From CAYNVQ01 sp964400735 (GTDB lineage Bacteria; Acidobacteriota; Aminicenantia; Aminicenantales; Aminicenantaceae), in the NCBI GenBank assembly GCA_964400735.1, contig CAYNVQ010000002.1:310001-374000 (forward strand): a stretch of DNA of 64,000 bases, given 5' to 3'. The notes beneath the pieces were generated by a model. The model made no database searches, was not told the DNA's origin, and saw only the letters and a program-made list of their open reading frames with translations. A program made the translations under genes and the position numbers. Of this stretch, positions 51,463 through 60,081 are shown in pieces. Within the stretch, counting starts at the first letter, position 1, and each line of letters opens with the position of its first letter.

Positions 51463-51815
51463 GACCTTCCTAAATTATTGCTCAAAAAATGCAAATTGTC
51501 ATTATGAGCGCAGGTAAAGTCATCTCTTTTTCATAGCCTGAAGGTGCACAGTTGCTCTTGATAAGGTCTCAAAGAGCGCACGTTTTCAGCAGCCGCTCAA
51601 GAAGATATACTTCTTATCCAGCGAATGGTTGCAAGAAGCTTCGACGGACGGCAACCCATTATCAAAAAGATCCTGTGTATCGGCTTAAAATATTTACAAT
51701 CGGAAGAAGGTCTTTGAAAAATCGGTGTGTTTGGATTAGTATATAGCTGCATTCAGGACAATATTCATCATAGGGATTTTCATCGGTCCGGTCCGATTGA
51801 AGAGGAGGAAAAGCA
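51463..51815. other. Divergent promoter region
   Basis: 353 bp between the permease and the oxidoreductase genes. A GTTGCTCTTGATAAGG and a TATATA hexamer (about 51741) are the only notable features, and a GAGGAGG ribosome site sits at the end. The 64-codon frame at 51552-51746 looks non-coding. Confidence 0.4.
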
Positions 51816-52988
51816 ATGATCGAAGCAAGTGCCTCAGGAAAAAAAACGAGCAGGCTGACTTATGGGATGGTTGGAGGCGGTCAGGGTGCCTTCATCGGCG
51901 ATGTGCACCGCAAGGCGATCGCCATGGACGGCAAGGCCGAGATGGTCGCGGGCTGTTTGTCCAGGGATTTTCAGAATACCCTGTCCACAGGGGATTCATG
52001 GGGCATAGACAAAAACCGGCTTTATCCTACCTATGAAGAGATGATGGAAGCCGAGGGAAAAAGGGATGACAAAATCGATTTCGTGGTCATTGTCACCCCC
52101 AACAACACCCATTACCCGATCGCCAAGCTGGCTCTGGAGAACGGTATTCATGTGGTCTGCGACAAACCCTTGACCATTCACAGCGAAGAGGCCGAAGATC
52201 TCAAGCGTTTGGCCCAGGACAAAGGGCTTTTTTTCGGCGTCACCTATACCTACACCGGATACCCAGTGGTCAAACACATGCGGGAGATGATCGCCAAGGG
52301 GGACCTGGGAGAAATCCGGTTCGTCAACGCCGAGTATCCGCAGGAATGGCTTTCCACGCCGATCGAGAAAGAAGGGCAGAAGCAGGCGGCCTGGAGGACG
52401 AATCCGGAGCTGACCGGGGCCTCCAACTGCGTGGGCGATATCGGGAGTCACATCGAGAATATGGTCTCTTACCTGACCGGCCTCAAAATAAAATCGCTTT
52501 GCGCCCGTCTGGATAGTTTCGTGGAAGGCAGGATTCTAGACGACAATGCATCCATCCTGATCGATTATGACACCGACGCCAAAGGCCTTTATTGGAGTTC
52601 TCAGATCGCGGTGGGCCACGATAACGGCCTCCGGGTGAGAATCTATGGCACCAAAGGCTCTCTGGAATGGCGTCAGGAGCATCCCAACTACGCCAGGATT
52701 TGTTACCTGGACAAACCGGCTGAGATCATCTCCAGAGGGCGCGATCAGATGTATCCCCATGCCCAGGGTTATTCGCGCGTCCCGGCCGGGCACCCTGAAG
52801 GGTATTTCGAGGCCTTCGCCAACATCTATTCCACATTCTGCGATGCCCTGAGCAAGAAATTATCCGGTGAATCCTTGACGGCCGGAAAGATGGATTTTCC
52901 GGGCGTGGAGGATGGGATAAGGGGTGTGAGGTTCATAGAGAAATGCGTGGAGAGCTCCCAAAAGGGAGCCGTTTGGGTCGACTTTTAG
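51816..52988 (+). CDS. Gfo/Idh/MocA family oxidoreductase (cytosolic)
   Basis: 390 residues, with no signal peptide, unlike the other members of the family here. YGMVGGGQGAFIGDVHRKAI is the Rossmann loop; NNTHYPIAKLALENGIHVVCDKP holds the catalytic lysine (DKP); GASNCVGDIGSHIENMVSYLTG carries the conserved histidine. It would oxidise or reduce a sugar or inositol-like compound with NAD(P) in the cytoplasm. With the TIM-barrel gene 227 bp downstream it forms a typical inositol or keto-sugar catabolic pair (inference). Confidence 0.92.
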   Translation: MIEASASGKKTSRLTYGMVGGGQGAFIGDVHRKAIAMDGKAEMVAGCLSRDFQNTLSTGDSWGIDKNRLYPTYEEMMEAEGKRDDKIDFVVIVTPNNTHYPIAKLALENGIHVVCDKPLTIHSEEAEDLKRLAQDKGLFFGVTYTYTGYPVVKHMREMIAKGDLGEIRFVNAEYPQEWLSTPIEKEGQKQAAWRTNPELTGASNCVGDIGSHIENMVSYLTGLKIKSLCARLDSFVEGRILDDNASILIDYDTDAKGLYWSSQIAVGHDNGLRVRIYGTKGSLEWRQEHPNYARICYLDKPAEIISRGRDQMYPHAQGYSRVPAGHPEGYFEAFANIYSTFCDALSKKLSGESLTAGKMDFPGVEDGIRGVRFIEKCVESSQKGAVWVDF

Positions 52989-53215
52989 CCCTGGATTATT
53001 AATGGAAAATGCAGAGGTCGTTTCAAAGTGAATGGAATAAGCCATAACCTTAAGGAACAGGAAAATGTCTCCGCTCCCCTGCTCCTTTATTTTCACTATG
53101 CCGTGGCGGGCAAAACGAGGCAATCCAGGAGATTGCTTGGCTCGTGAATAATCCAGGATAGGAAAAAGGATTGAATAATAACATTGACATCGATACAAGA
53201 TGAAAGGAGGATAGC

Positions 53216-54205
53216 ATGGCAAGGCCTGTGACCTTATTTACCGGACAATGGGCGGATCTTGCCTTCGAAGACCTGTGCCAAAAAGCCAGCGGATGGGGCT
53301 ATGACGGGTTGGAAATCGCCTGCTGGGGAGACCACCTGGAGGTGCGCAAGGCCGCAGAAGACATGGCCTACATGGAAGAAAAGAAGAAGGTTCTAGAGAA
53401 ATACGGCCTGAAATGCTGGGCTCTCGGTGCGCACCTGGCCGGCCAGTGCGTCGGCGACAGGTACGATGAAAGGCTCGATGCATTTGTCCCCGATAAAGTC
53501 AAAGGGAAACCCGAAGGGATCCGTCAGTGGGCCGCCGAAGAGATGAAGCTCACAGCCCAGGCGGCCAAAAAAATGGGCTGCTCTGTGGTCAACGGATTCA
53601 TGGGATCCCCCATATGGGCATTCTGGTATTCCTTCCCCCCGACAACAGACGAGATGGTGGAGGCGGGATTCCAGGAGATCCGTGAGATCTGGACGCCGGT
53701 TTTCGATGAGTTCGACCGGAACGGGGTCAAATTCGCGCTGGAGGTCCATCCCACGGAGATCGCCTTTGACCTGTACACGACCAAAAAGCTATTCGAGGTG
53801 TTCGACAACCGTCCGACCCTGGGTCTGAATTTCGACCCCAGCCATCTGGTCTGGCAGGGGATGGAGCCTCATGCTTTTATCCTGGAATTCCCGGAGAAAG
53901 TCTACCACGTCCATATGAAGGATGTGGCGGTGACCCTCAACGGGAAAACCGGCATTCTCGGATCGCACTTGCCTTTCGGCGACCTGCGTCGGGGATGGAA
54001 TTTCCGGTCTCTGGGACATGGGGATGTGGATTTCGAAGAGATCATCCGGGCCCTCAATGACATAGGATATGACGGCCCTCTTTCCGTGGAGTGGGAGGAC
54101 AACGGAATGGACCGGGAGTACGGAGCGCAAGAATCGGCCGAATTCGTCAAAAGCATAAACTTTTCTCCTTCTAAGGTGGCTTTCGACAAGGATATGAAAG
54201 GCTGA
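53216..54205 (+). CDS. Sugar phosphate isomerase/epimerase family TIM barrel (cytosolic)
   Basis: 329 residues with a GAAAGGAGG site and no signal peptide. The xylose isomerase-like barrel shows the metal ligands in order: ALEVHPTEIAFD, LNFDPSHLVWQG, VYHVHMKDVAV and PLSVEWEDNGM. The start is VTLFTGQWADLAFEDLCQKASGWGYDGLEIACWGDHL. Relatives interconvert keto and aldo sugars or inosose. It lies downstream of the cytosolic oxidoreductase at 51816 in the same direction. The dispersed repeat at 54212 begins seven bases after its stop. Confidence 0.9.
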   Translation: MARPVTLFTGQWADLAFEDLCQKASGWGYDGLEIACWGDHLEVRKAAEDMAYMEEKKKVLEKYGLKCWALGAHLAGQCVGDRYDERLDAFVPDKVKGKPEGIRQWAAEEMKLTAQAAKKMGCSVVNGFMGSPIWAFWYSFPPTTDEMVEAGFQEIREIWTPVFDEFDRNGVKFALEVHPTEIAFDLYTTKKLFEVFDNRPTLGLNFDPSHLVWQGMEPHAFILEFPEKVYHVHMKDVAVTLNGKTGILGSHLPFGDLRRGWNFRSLGHGDVDFEEIIRALNDIGYDGPLSVEWEDNGMDREYGAQESAEFVKSINFSPSKVAFDKDMKG

Positions 54206-54211
54206 TACATA

Positions 54212-54357
54212 ATGGGGACGTCCCATTTGGTGACACCCTATATTTCTATATTTGCTTTTTATCGATGATAAATTATAGAGTATCCCTGAATGGCCTGTCT
54301 CCTATTGTTATCCTCACAGGACAGTTCAGGAAGGCTGGGTTAGGTTGGGACGGGATT
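54212..54357 (-). repeat. Long copy of the dispersed repeat (minus orientation)
   Basis: Its reverse complement aligns with 12816-12959 over the whole 145 bp (CCCAACCTAACCCAGCCTTCC, GATAACAATAGGAGACAGGCC, ATTCAGGGATACTCTATAATTTATC, then ATATAGGGTGTCACC-AAATGGGACGTCCCCA). It separates the isomerase gene from the cytochrome operon. Confidence 0.75.
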
Positions 54358-54454
54358 TTCTATGTCGTTTCGACATTTCCATGCTCCTTTTTTACAATGT
54401 TATTCTAGTCACCATGGACAAAGCCTTATGATAAATTCAGAGATGAGAAAAAAA

Positions 54455-55828
54455 ATGAGCGAATCAAAAAATGATGAAAAAGAAAAAAAACTGACCAGGA
54501 GGGACTTCCTCAAGTCCTCGGCTTCGGCCGGATTGGGGATAGCCCTGACGGGAGCGGCTTTATCCGGGCACTCTTCCGGTCAAGAAGTGCGTGAAACGAA
54601 AAAATCAGCCGAGCTCGACATTGCGGTCATCGGCACCGGTGTCCAGGGCAGGGTGTTGATCGAATCCTGCCTGCGCATTCCCGAAGTGAGGATCGTTGCC
54701 ATTTGCGATATCTGGGGCTACAGCCAGCGCTATGCGAGCCAGTACTTGAAAAAGTACGGGTACGAGGTCAATGTGTACGAGGACTACAGGGATCTGCTGA
54801 ACAAAGAAAAAGGCCTGGATGCTGCCATTGTGGCTACCCCGGACTGGATGCATGCCGAACACGCCAATGCCTGCTTGGAGGCAGGGCTCCATGTCTACTG
54901 CGAGAAGGAGATGTCCAATTTGCTGGAGAAAGCCAGGACCATGGTGCAGACCTCCCGCCGCACCGGAAAGCTGCTCCAGATAGGCCATCAGCGGCGGAGC
55001 AACCCCCGGTACATCCATGCCATCGACCGTCTTATTCATGAAAAAAACATCCTGGGTAAGATTACGGCGATCTATGCCCAGTGGAACCGGGCCAAGGCAG
55101 ACATGCTGGGCTGGCCGAAAAATTACACCATCCCCCAGGGTACGCTGTCCAAATACGGATACGGTTCGATGGAAGAGTTCAGGAACTGGCGCTGGTATAA
55201 AAAATACGGGGGCGGCCCCCTGGTCGACCTGGGTTCTCACCAGATCGATCTTTTCGCCTGGGTCCTGGGGAACAATCCAAAAACGGTGATGGCCAGCGGG
55301 GGAGTGGACTATTACACCGACCGGGAGATGTTCGACAATGTCATGGTCATCTATGAGTTCGAGAATGGCTCTGGCGTTGCCCGGGCTCTCTACCAGGTCC
55401 AGACCACCACCAAAAATGGCGGTTTCTACGAGGCATTCATGGGCGAGAACGGGACCGTCGTCATCTCCGAGGTCCCCCAGATCGGAAACTGGGCCATGCG
55501 GGAAGCCCATGCTCCGGAATGGGATTCGCTGGTGAGGGAAGGCTATCTATTAACCGAAAAGCCACCGCTCCAGAAGATCGACACCAAGAATATTTTCCTC
55601 GACGTGAGGGTGACGGCCGAGGCGGGACGCTGGCCCCTTCCTGTGGAACTGGCCAAGCCGGCCCATCAGCCCCATCTGGAGAATTTTTTCTACGCCGTCC
55701 TTCACGGGACGCCGCTCAATTGCCCCGCCGATTTGGCTTACGAGTCGGCCGTAGCCGTACTCCAGGCGAACGAGGCGGTAAAGAACCGCCGCATGATGAT
55801 GTTCCGCTCCGATCAGTTCAAGGCATGA
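54455..55828 (+). CDS. Tat-exported Gfo/Idh/MocA family oxidoreductase (EKE variant)
   Basis: 457 residues from the ATG beginning MSESKNDEKEKKLTRRDFLKSSASAGLG; in-frame ATGs at 54362, 54428 and 54443 lie upstream, the first almost inside the repeat. RRDFLK is the Tat motif. IAVIGTGVQGRVLIESCLRI is the Rossmann loop. The catalytic block reads EAGLHVYCEKEMS: the lysine is kept but the usual EKP proline is glutamate. GGGPLVDLGSHQIDLFAWVLG carries the conserved histidine. The stop overlaps the next ATG (ATGA), so it is translationally coupled to the multihaem cytochrome, hinting that the cytochrome takes its electrons. Confidence 0.92.
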   Translation: MSESKNDEKEKKLTRRDFLKSSASAGLGIALTGAALSGHSSGQEVRETKKSAELDIAVIGTGVQGRVLIESCLRIPEVRIVAICDIWGYSQRYASQYLKKYGYEVNVYEDYRDLLNKEKGLDAAIVATPDWMHAEHANACLEAGLHVYCEKEMSNLLEKARTMVQTSRRTGKLLQIGHQRRSNPRYIHAIDRLIHEKNILGKITAIYAQWNRAKADMLGWPKNYTIPQGTLSKYGYGSMEEFRNWRWYKKYGGGPLVDLGSHQIDLFAWVLGNNPKTVMASGGVDYYTDREMFDNVMVIYEFENGSGVARALYQVQTTTKNGGFYEAFMGENGTVVISEVPQIGNWAMREAHAPEWDSLVREGYLLTEKPPLQKIDTKNIFLDVRVTAEAGRWPLPVELAKPAHQPHLENFFYAVLHGTPLNCPADLAYESAVAVLQANEAVKNRRMMMFRSDQFKA

Positions 55829-58209
55829 TAGACAAAAAGACGATCTTCCCGGCTGCGTTTTTTTTGCATTTCTGTTTAGTTTCTCCAATTTTTCTGATTT
55901 CTCAAAATATCCAGAAAAAACAGACCTGGGATGGCAGCCGTACCACGGCCATGCACCGGATACAACTCAAAGACGAGTTCGATCAGCTCATCGTCCCCAC
56001 GCTTTCCTACAATTTACCATATTCATCCAGGTATACCTGTGCGCCCTGTCATGACTACGAGCTGATAAAAAACGGCCTGCACTTCGATGCTGCCGTCTCC
56101 TCAAGACAGGAAAGAGCAGGTGAACCCTGGATCTGGGTAGACTCCAAGACAGGAACCGTCTTGCCCCTCTCCTATCATGGTGAGCCGGGAACATGGAATC
56201 CTAAGGAACTGGGCCTGTCGGACTGGGAGTTCACCCTTCTTTTCGGCCGTCACATGACCGGAGGGGGGGTATCCGAGCCCGGAATCGAAGGAATCAGCCC
56301 CGACTCCCGCTGGAATGTTTCTGGAAAACTGGAGATCAACTGTATGGGTTGCCATAATGCCTCGAGGGAGCAGAGTCCCAGCGAGTGGGCCAAACAGGTC
56401 CTCCGCCAGAATTTCCGCTGGGCGGCCACTGCGGCATCGGGGCTGGGAGAAGTGGGAGGAATGGCCTCCCGGCTTCCCAACACCTGGGACCTTTTCGACG
56501 GACCCAACCCCGATGACAGCGAGTGGGCCGTAGTCCCTTCGGTAGACTACCGGCTGTCTCTTTTCGACAGCCAACACAGGGTGTTTTTCGATATCGCTCC
56601 CCGGATCGAAAACCAGCGATGTATGGCCTGTCATTCGGTTTCCGCAGTAGGAGAGATCAGACTGGCCATGCACCGGGATGTCCACTCGGCAGCCGGAATA
56701 AGGTGTGTGGACTGCCACCGCAACGGCATCGGCCATGACATGATCCGCGGATACGAGAGAGAGGCCGAAGACCGACAAGATAAAACGAGAGCCGGCTTCA
56801 CCTGCCAGGGATGCCATATGAATGAGGATCTATCGAAGAAAGGGGGCCCTTCGTCGGGCCGGCTGGGAGCTCCTTATCCCAGGCATTCCGGAATTCCGGC
56901 CGTCCATTTCGAGAGACTGGCCTGCACGGTGTGTCATTCAGGGCCTCTCCTATCCAGCGATCTGATCCGGGTCCGTACCTCCAGGGCTAACCGGCTCGGC
57001 GTTTACGGCATCGCCCAATGGGATACCGAGTGGCCCCATATAGTCGAGCCCGTTTTTGCTAAAAATCATAGAGGAAAGATTGCTCCTCACCGTCTGATAT
57101 GGCCCTCCTACTGGGGGAGAATGGAAGGGGATGAAGTCATTCCCCTTAAGCCTTCTGTGGTACAAGAGGCAGCCGGAAGTATATTGATGGTGGAGGAAGA
57201 GGCTGCCCAGATCCTCAAGGCTATCGCCCTTTACACGGAGATCGAAGGGATTCCGGTCCTGGCTCTGTCGGGAAAAGTTTACGAACCCAATGTCGACGGT
57301 CTCCTCGATCTTTCAGGGGATTATACGGATAAGGCCGGAGTGAAAATATTCTGGGGAATCAAGATGGACGATGGGATCGATCCGCTCGTGCCCGACTTCG
57401 ATCCCGATGCCGAGCGGCCTGATGCGGATGCCGAAACACGTATCCAGAACGTACTCGATGCTTTGGCTACGATCGAAAATCTTTCGGGAAAACCGGCCCT
57501 GCTCTATAAAAAAGCCATGTATCAGCTAACCGAGGGTTATCTTGAAAAATTGGAAAATCCTCGAGAATCCGTAGATAACGTTGTTCTAGTCTGGATGGTG
57601 GACGAAAAGCCTGTACCTGCCGTTTCCGATTTTCAGGCGCGCACCGTAATAGAAACTGTGGGGCAGGAACAGACGCTGACCGAGGAGCAGGTCGGAATGG
57701 TCCTTCAATCCCTTGCCAGGAGCATAAAGTTAGGCGATTCCCTTCCGGATGGAGAGCAGGCCCCAGATAATATTCAAGAGAAGATCTCTGATTTCGTCTA
57801 TGTTTCAGGAGGACGGCTGTTTCGGCTCGATAAGGAAGGAAACCTCTCCGTTTCAAAAAGTGCTGCTGCCGATCCTGTGCTCTGGCCTCTGGGCCACCGG
57901 GTGCGGCCGGCCCAGCAGTCACTGGGAATCAACGGCTGTACGGACTGTCACTCGGAAAGTTCCCCTTTCTTTTTTGCCCGTATCGAGGGAGACGGTCCCC
58001 TGATAACGGAGAAGATCGAGACTCTGTCAGCCCATTCCCTGATGGAACTGAATAAGCCCTACCAGAAGCTCTTCGGCCTGTCCTTCAGGATCCGTCCTAT
58101 TTTCAAACTCGTGCTTTTTGTGGCGTCCCTGGTTGTGGGTTTTATTCTGCTCGTCATGCTTATCGTAATTCTAGGGCGGTACACAGGACTTATCGAGAGG
58201 AGGAGATAG
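55825..58209 (+). CDS. Heptahaem c-type cytochrome with C-terminal membrane anchor
   Basis: 794 residues from the ATG overlapping the oxidoreductase stop. An N-terminal signal segment (about 7-28) precedes seven CxxCH haem sites: CAPCH (72), CMGCH (173), CMACH (266), CVDCH (294), CQGCH (327), CTVCH (367) and CTDCH (705). Residues about 372-700 lack haem sites and look like a separate beta-rich domain. A membrane helix (about 757-784) ends the protein with a basic tail in the cytoplasm. It would be a periplasmic electron-transfer protein, bound to the membrane next to the cytochrome b gene five bases downstream. I know no named family for the whole architecture. Confidence 0.85.
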   Translation: MIDKKTIFPAAFFLHFCLVSPIFLISQNIQKKQTWDGSRTTAMHRIQLKDEFDQLIVPTLSYNLPYSSRYTCAPCHDYELIKNGLHFDAAVSSRQERAGEPWIWVDSKTGTVLPLSYHGEPGTWNPKELGLSDWEFTLLFGRHMTGGGVSEPGIEGISPDSRWNVSGKLEINCMGCHNASREQSPSEWAKQVLRQNFRWAATAASGLGEVGGMASRLPNTWDLFDGPNPDDSEWAVVPSVDYRLSLFDSQHRVFFDIAPRIENQRCMACHSVSAVGEIRLAMHRDVHSAAGIRCVDCHRNGIGHDMIRGYEREAEDRQDKTRAGFTCQGCHMNEDLSKKGGPSSGRLGAPYPRHSGIPAVHFERLACTVCHSGPLLSSDLIRVRTSRANRLGVYGIAQWDTEWPHIVEPVFAKNHRGKIAPHRLIWPSYWGRMEGDEVIPLKPSVVQEAAGSILMVEEEAAQILKAIALYTEIEGIPVLALSGKVYEPNVDGLLDLSGDYTDKAGVKIFWGIKMDDGIDPLVPDFDPDAERPDADAETRIQNVLDALATIENLSGKPALLYKKAMYQLTEGYLEKLENPRESVDNVVLVWMVDEKPVPAVSDFQARTVIETVGQEQTLTEEQVGMVLQSLARSIKLGDSLPDGEQAPDNIQEKISDFVYVSGGRLFRLDKEGNLSVSKSAAADPVLWPLGHRVRPAQQSLGINGCTDCHSESSPFFFARIEGDGPLITEKIETLSAHSLMELNKPYQKLFGLSFRIRPIFKLVLFVASLVVGFILLVMLIVILGRYTGLIERRR

Positions 58210-58214
58210 CGGCC

Positions 58215-58883
58215 ATGTTCGGGATCATCACCGTCGTCACGCTACTCATCCTGTTTTTCTTATTGACGATTCACCGCTTTCGGACAAGCCCAGTCCGAGC
58301 CAAAAACGACTCCGCTTCCCAAACGCAGTATTTCCCCTGGCTTGGGGACCGGATTTCAGCTTTGTTCAGGATTCCCTGGGCCGAGCGCTTTAAAGGGTGG
58401 TATGATGCGTGGATCATCCAGAACTATCCGCCACGGCAGAGATGGATCTATATTTGCCTGGGATCGAGCTTGGGTTATCTCATTCTGAGCGGTTTCTTTT
58501 TTGCTTTGACCGGAATCAGGCTTCAGGGTGTGTTTCTCCTCCTGCATGTCGTCCTAGGGGGGCTTTTTGCCGTGTGCCTTGGTCTGGCTGTTTTTTTTAG
58601 GGCACGCTATTACACCTGGGAGCCGGAAGATTTTGAGGGCCGGAACGGAGCCCTGAATCTTCAGACAGGTGCAGCCAGGCGGAAGGTCTGGCAGATCGTG
58701 CTTTTCTGGATTTTTACGGCTTCTGGGCTGGTGCTGATCGTTACGGCCCTCGCTCAGATGCTCTCTGATTTTTCATTGCGGGCCCAGCTGGTCATGTTCG
58801 AAATTCACCGCTACGCTGCTCTGGAATCGCTCCTTGTTGCCATTGCCTTTGTTTACTTTTCCTGGATAGATGATCGTCAATGA
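58215..58883 (+). CDS. Membrane b-type cytochrome-like subunit
   Basis: 222 residues with an N-terminal anchor helix (about 3-20) and four further helices (about 77-96, 103-125, 152-175, 190-213). Histidines within helices (FLLLHVVLGGLFAV and FEIHRYAALESLLVAIAFVYF) are placed like the haem b ligands of formate dehydrogenase/cytochrome b561-type subunits. It would link the heptahaem cytochrome to the quinone pool. The gene lies between the cytochrome c gene and apbE and overlaps the latter by four bases (ATGA). Family assignment is by layout, not by a known signature. Confidence 0.7.
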   Translation: MFGIITVVTLLILFFLLTIHRFRTSPVRAKNDSASQTQYFPWLGDRISALFRIPWAERFKGWYDAWIIQNYPPRQRWIYICLGSSLGYLILSGFFFALTGIRLQGVFLLLHVVLGGLFAVCLGLAVFFRARYYTWEPEDFEGRNGALNLQTGAARRKVWQIVLFWIFTASGLVLIVTALAQMLSDFSLRAQLVMFEIHRYAALESLLVAIAFVYFSWIDDRQ

Positions 58884-59809
58884 GGGGAAAAAAGGGAAAT
58901 GCCGTTTTTCGGTTCGCTCATTTTTCCATGGGAACCACTTTCGAACTCCTGATCGCGGGCGAAGAAGAAGGCTATGCCCGCCAGGCTTCCCAGGCCGGTT
59001 TTGCCGAGATTGACAGGATTAAGGACCTTTTCAGCCGGTTCGATCCCTCCAGCGAGATCGGGCAGATAAACCTCCTCAATCCCGGCCAATCCCTGCGGAT
59101 CGGCGTAGAGACCTATGACTGTCTGAAAACGGCTCTTTGGGTGCAATCACAGACCGGCGGAGCCTTCGATGTCAATGTCGGGGCATTGATCAAGTACAGA
59201 GGAAATGATGCTCCTGAAGGGGGTCAGCCGCGCACAGACATCCTGAACCGGTTGGAACTGTCCCAGAGACGACGGGGGTATTCAGTCAAATTCCGTTCCA
59301 TGAAGCAGGAAAAAGATACCTCCACCTTAGCCCTGGACCTGGGAGGTATCGGCAAGGGATATGCTCTGGACAGAACCCTGGGTGTGCTTTCCGATTGGGA
59401 AATAGAGAGGGCCCTGGTGCACGGAGGAACCAGTACGGCGATAGCCAAGGGCACTCCTTCAGAGGGGCTGGGCAAGACAAAGGGCTGGCCTGTCGGAGTC
59501 GGAGGAGATTGGAGGTGTCCGAAGGCGCCGCGAAAGCTTTTCTTGAAGGACCGGGCTTTGAGCGGATCCGGCACCGAGGTCAAGGGGGATCACATCGTCG
59601 ATCCCAGGGAAGGAAAACCCGCCCGGGGCCATCTGGCCGCTTGGGTTTCACACCCTTCGGCAACTCTGGCGGATGCTCTGTCCACGGCCTTCGTGGTCAT
59701 GACTACCGACGAGGTCCGCACCTTTTGCGCAGAACACCCCGATGTCTGGGCTCTCGTGGTCATCGGGCCACAAAAATGCGAGATCTTCAATCCCAAAATC
59801 AAATCCTGA
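58880..59809 (+). CDS. apbE: FAD:protein FMN transferase (ApbE)
   Basis: 309 residues, close to the usual length without a signal peptide. FAHFSMGTTFELLI is the standard start; AGFAEIDRIKDLFSRFDPSSEIGQIN, GGAFDVNVGALI, LALDLGGIGKGYALD and the SATLADALSTAFVVM metal/FAD block are all present. ApbE attaches FMN to Ser/Thr of target proteins such as RnfG, NqrC or FMN-binding cytochromes. No target motif of the D-x-(S/T)-GA-(S/T) kind was found in the adjacent proteins, and no Rnf/Nqr genes are here. The absence of a signal is odd, since most ApbE enzymes act outside the cytoplasm. Confidence 0.93.
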   Translation: MRGKKGNAVFRFAHFSMGTTFELLIAGEEEGYARQASQAGFAEIDRIKDLFSRFDPSSEIGQINLLNPGQSLRIGVETYDCLKTALWVQSQTGGAFDVNVGALIKYRGNDAPEGGQPRTDILNRLELSQRRRGYSVKFRSMKQEKDTSTLALDLGGIGKGYALDRTLGVLSDWEIERALVHGGTSTAIAKGTPSEGLGKTKGWPVGVGGDWRCPKAPRKLFLKDRALSGSGTEVKGDHIVDPREGKPARGHLAAWVSHPSATLADALSTAFVVMTTDEVRTFCAEHPDVWALVVIGPQKCEIFNPKIKS

Positions 59810-60081
59810 ACGCTAGGATAAATGAGTCATAACCCATATCGAACCGATCCTCATATTTTCGAATGGACCTCTCACAATAATAAAAGAATACCCGATAAAG
59901 AATAAACGGCTATGGACAGCGCTACACGTAAATTCCTGCCAAAGTGGAAAGCATGACTTACAAGAGCGATCAGGTTGCAGGAAAAGCGCTGCAGACCTGA
60001 TGTCCCTGGAATGGTCGAAAACGCTAGGGCTCGTTTTCCTGGCTTCCACGCCGCCGGAATCTGCTCAGGAAGCGGCCGGGC

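Noticed and set aside
55519..55824. 102-codon extension of the cytochrome gene upstream of 55825
   Set aside because: It overlaps the oxidoreductase gene in another frame; the ATG at 55825 overlaps that gene's stop and begins a signal peptide.
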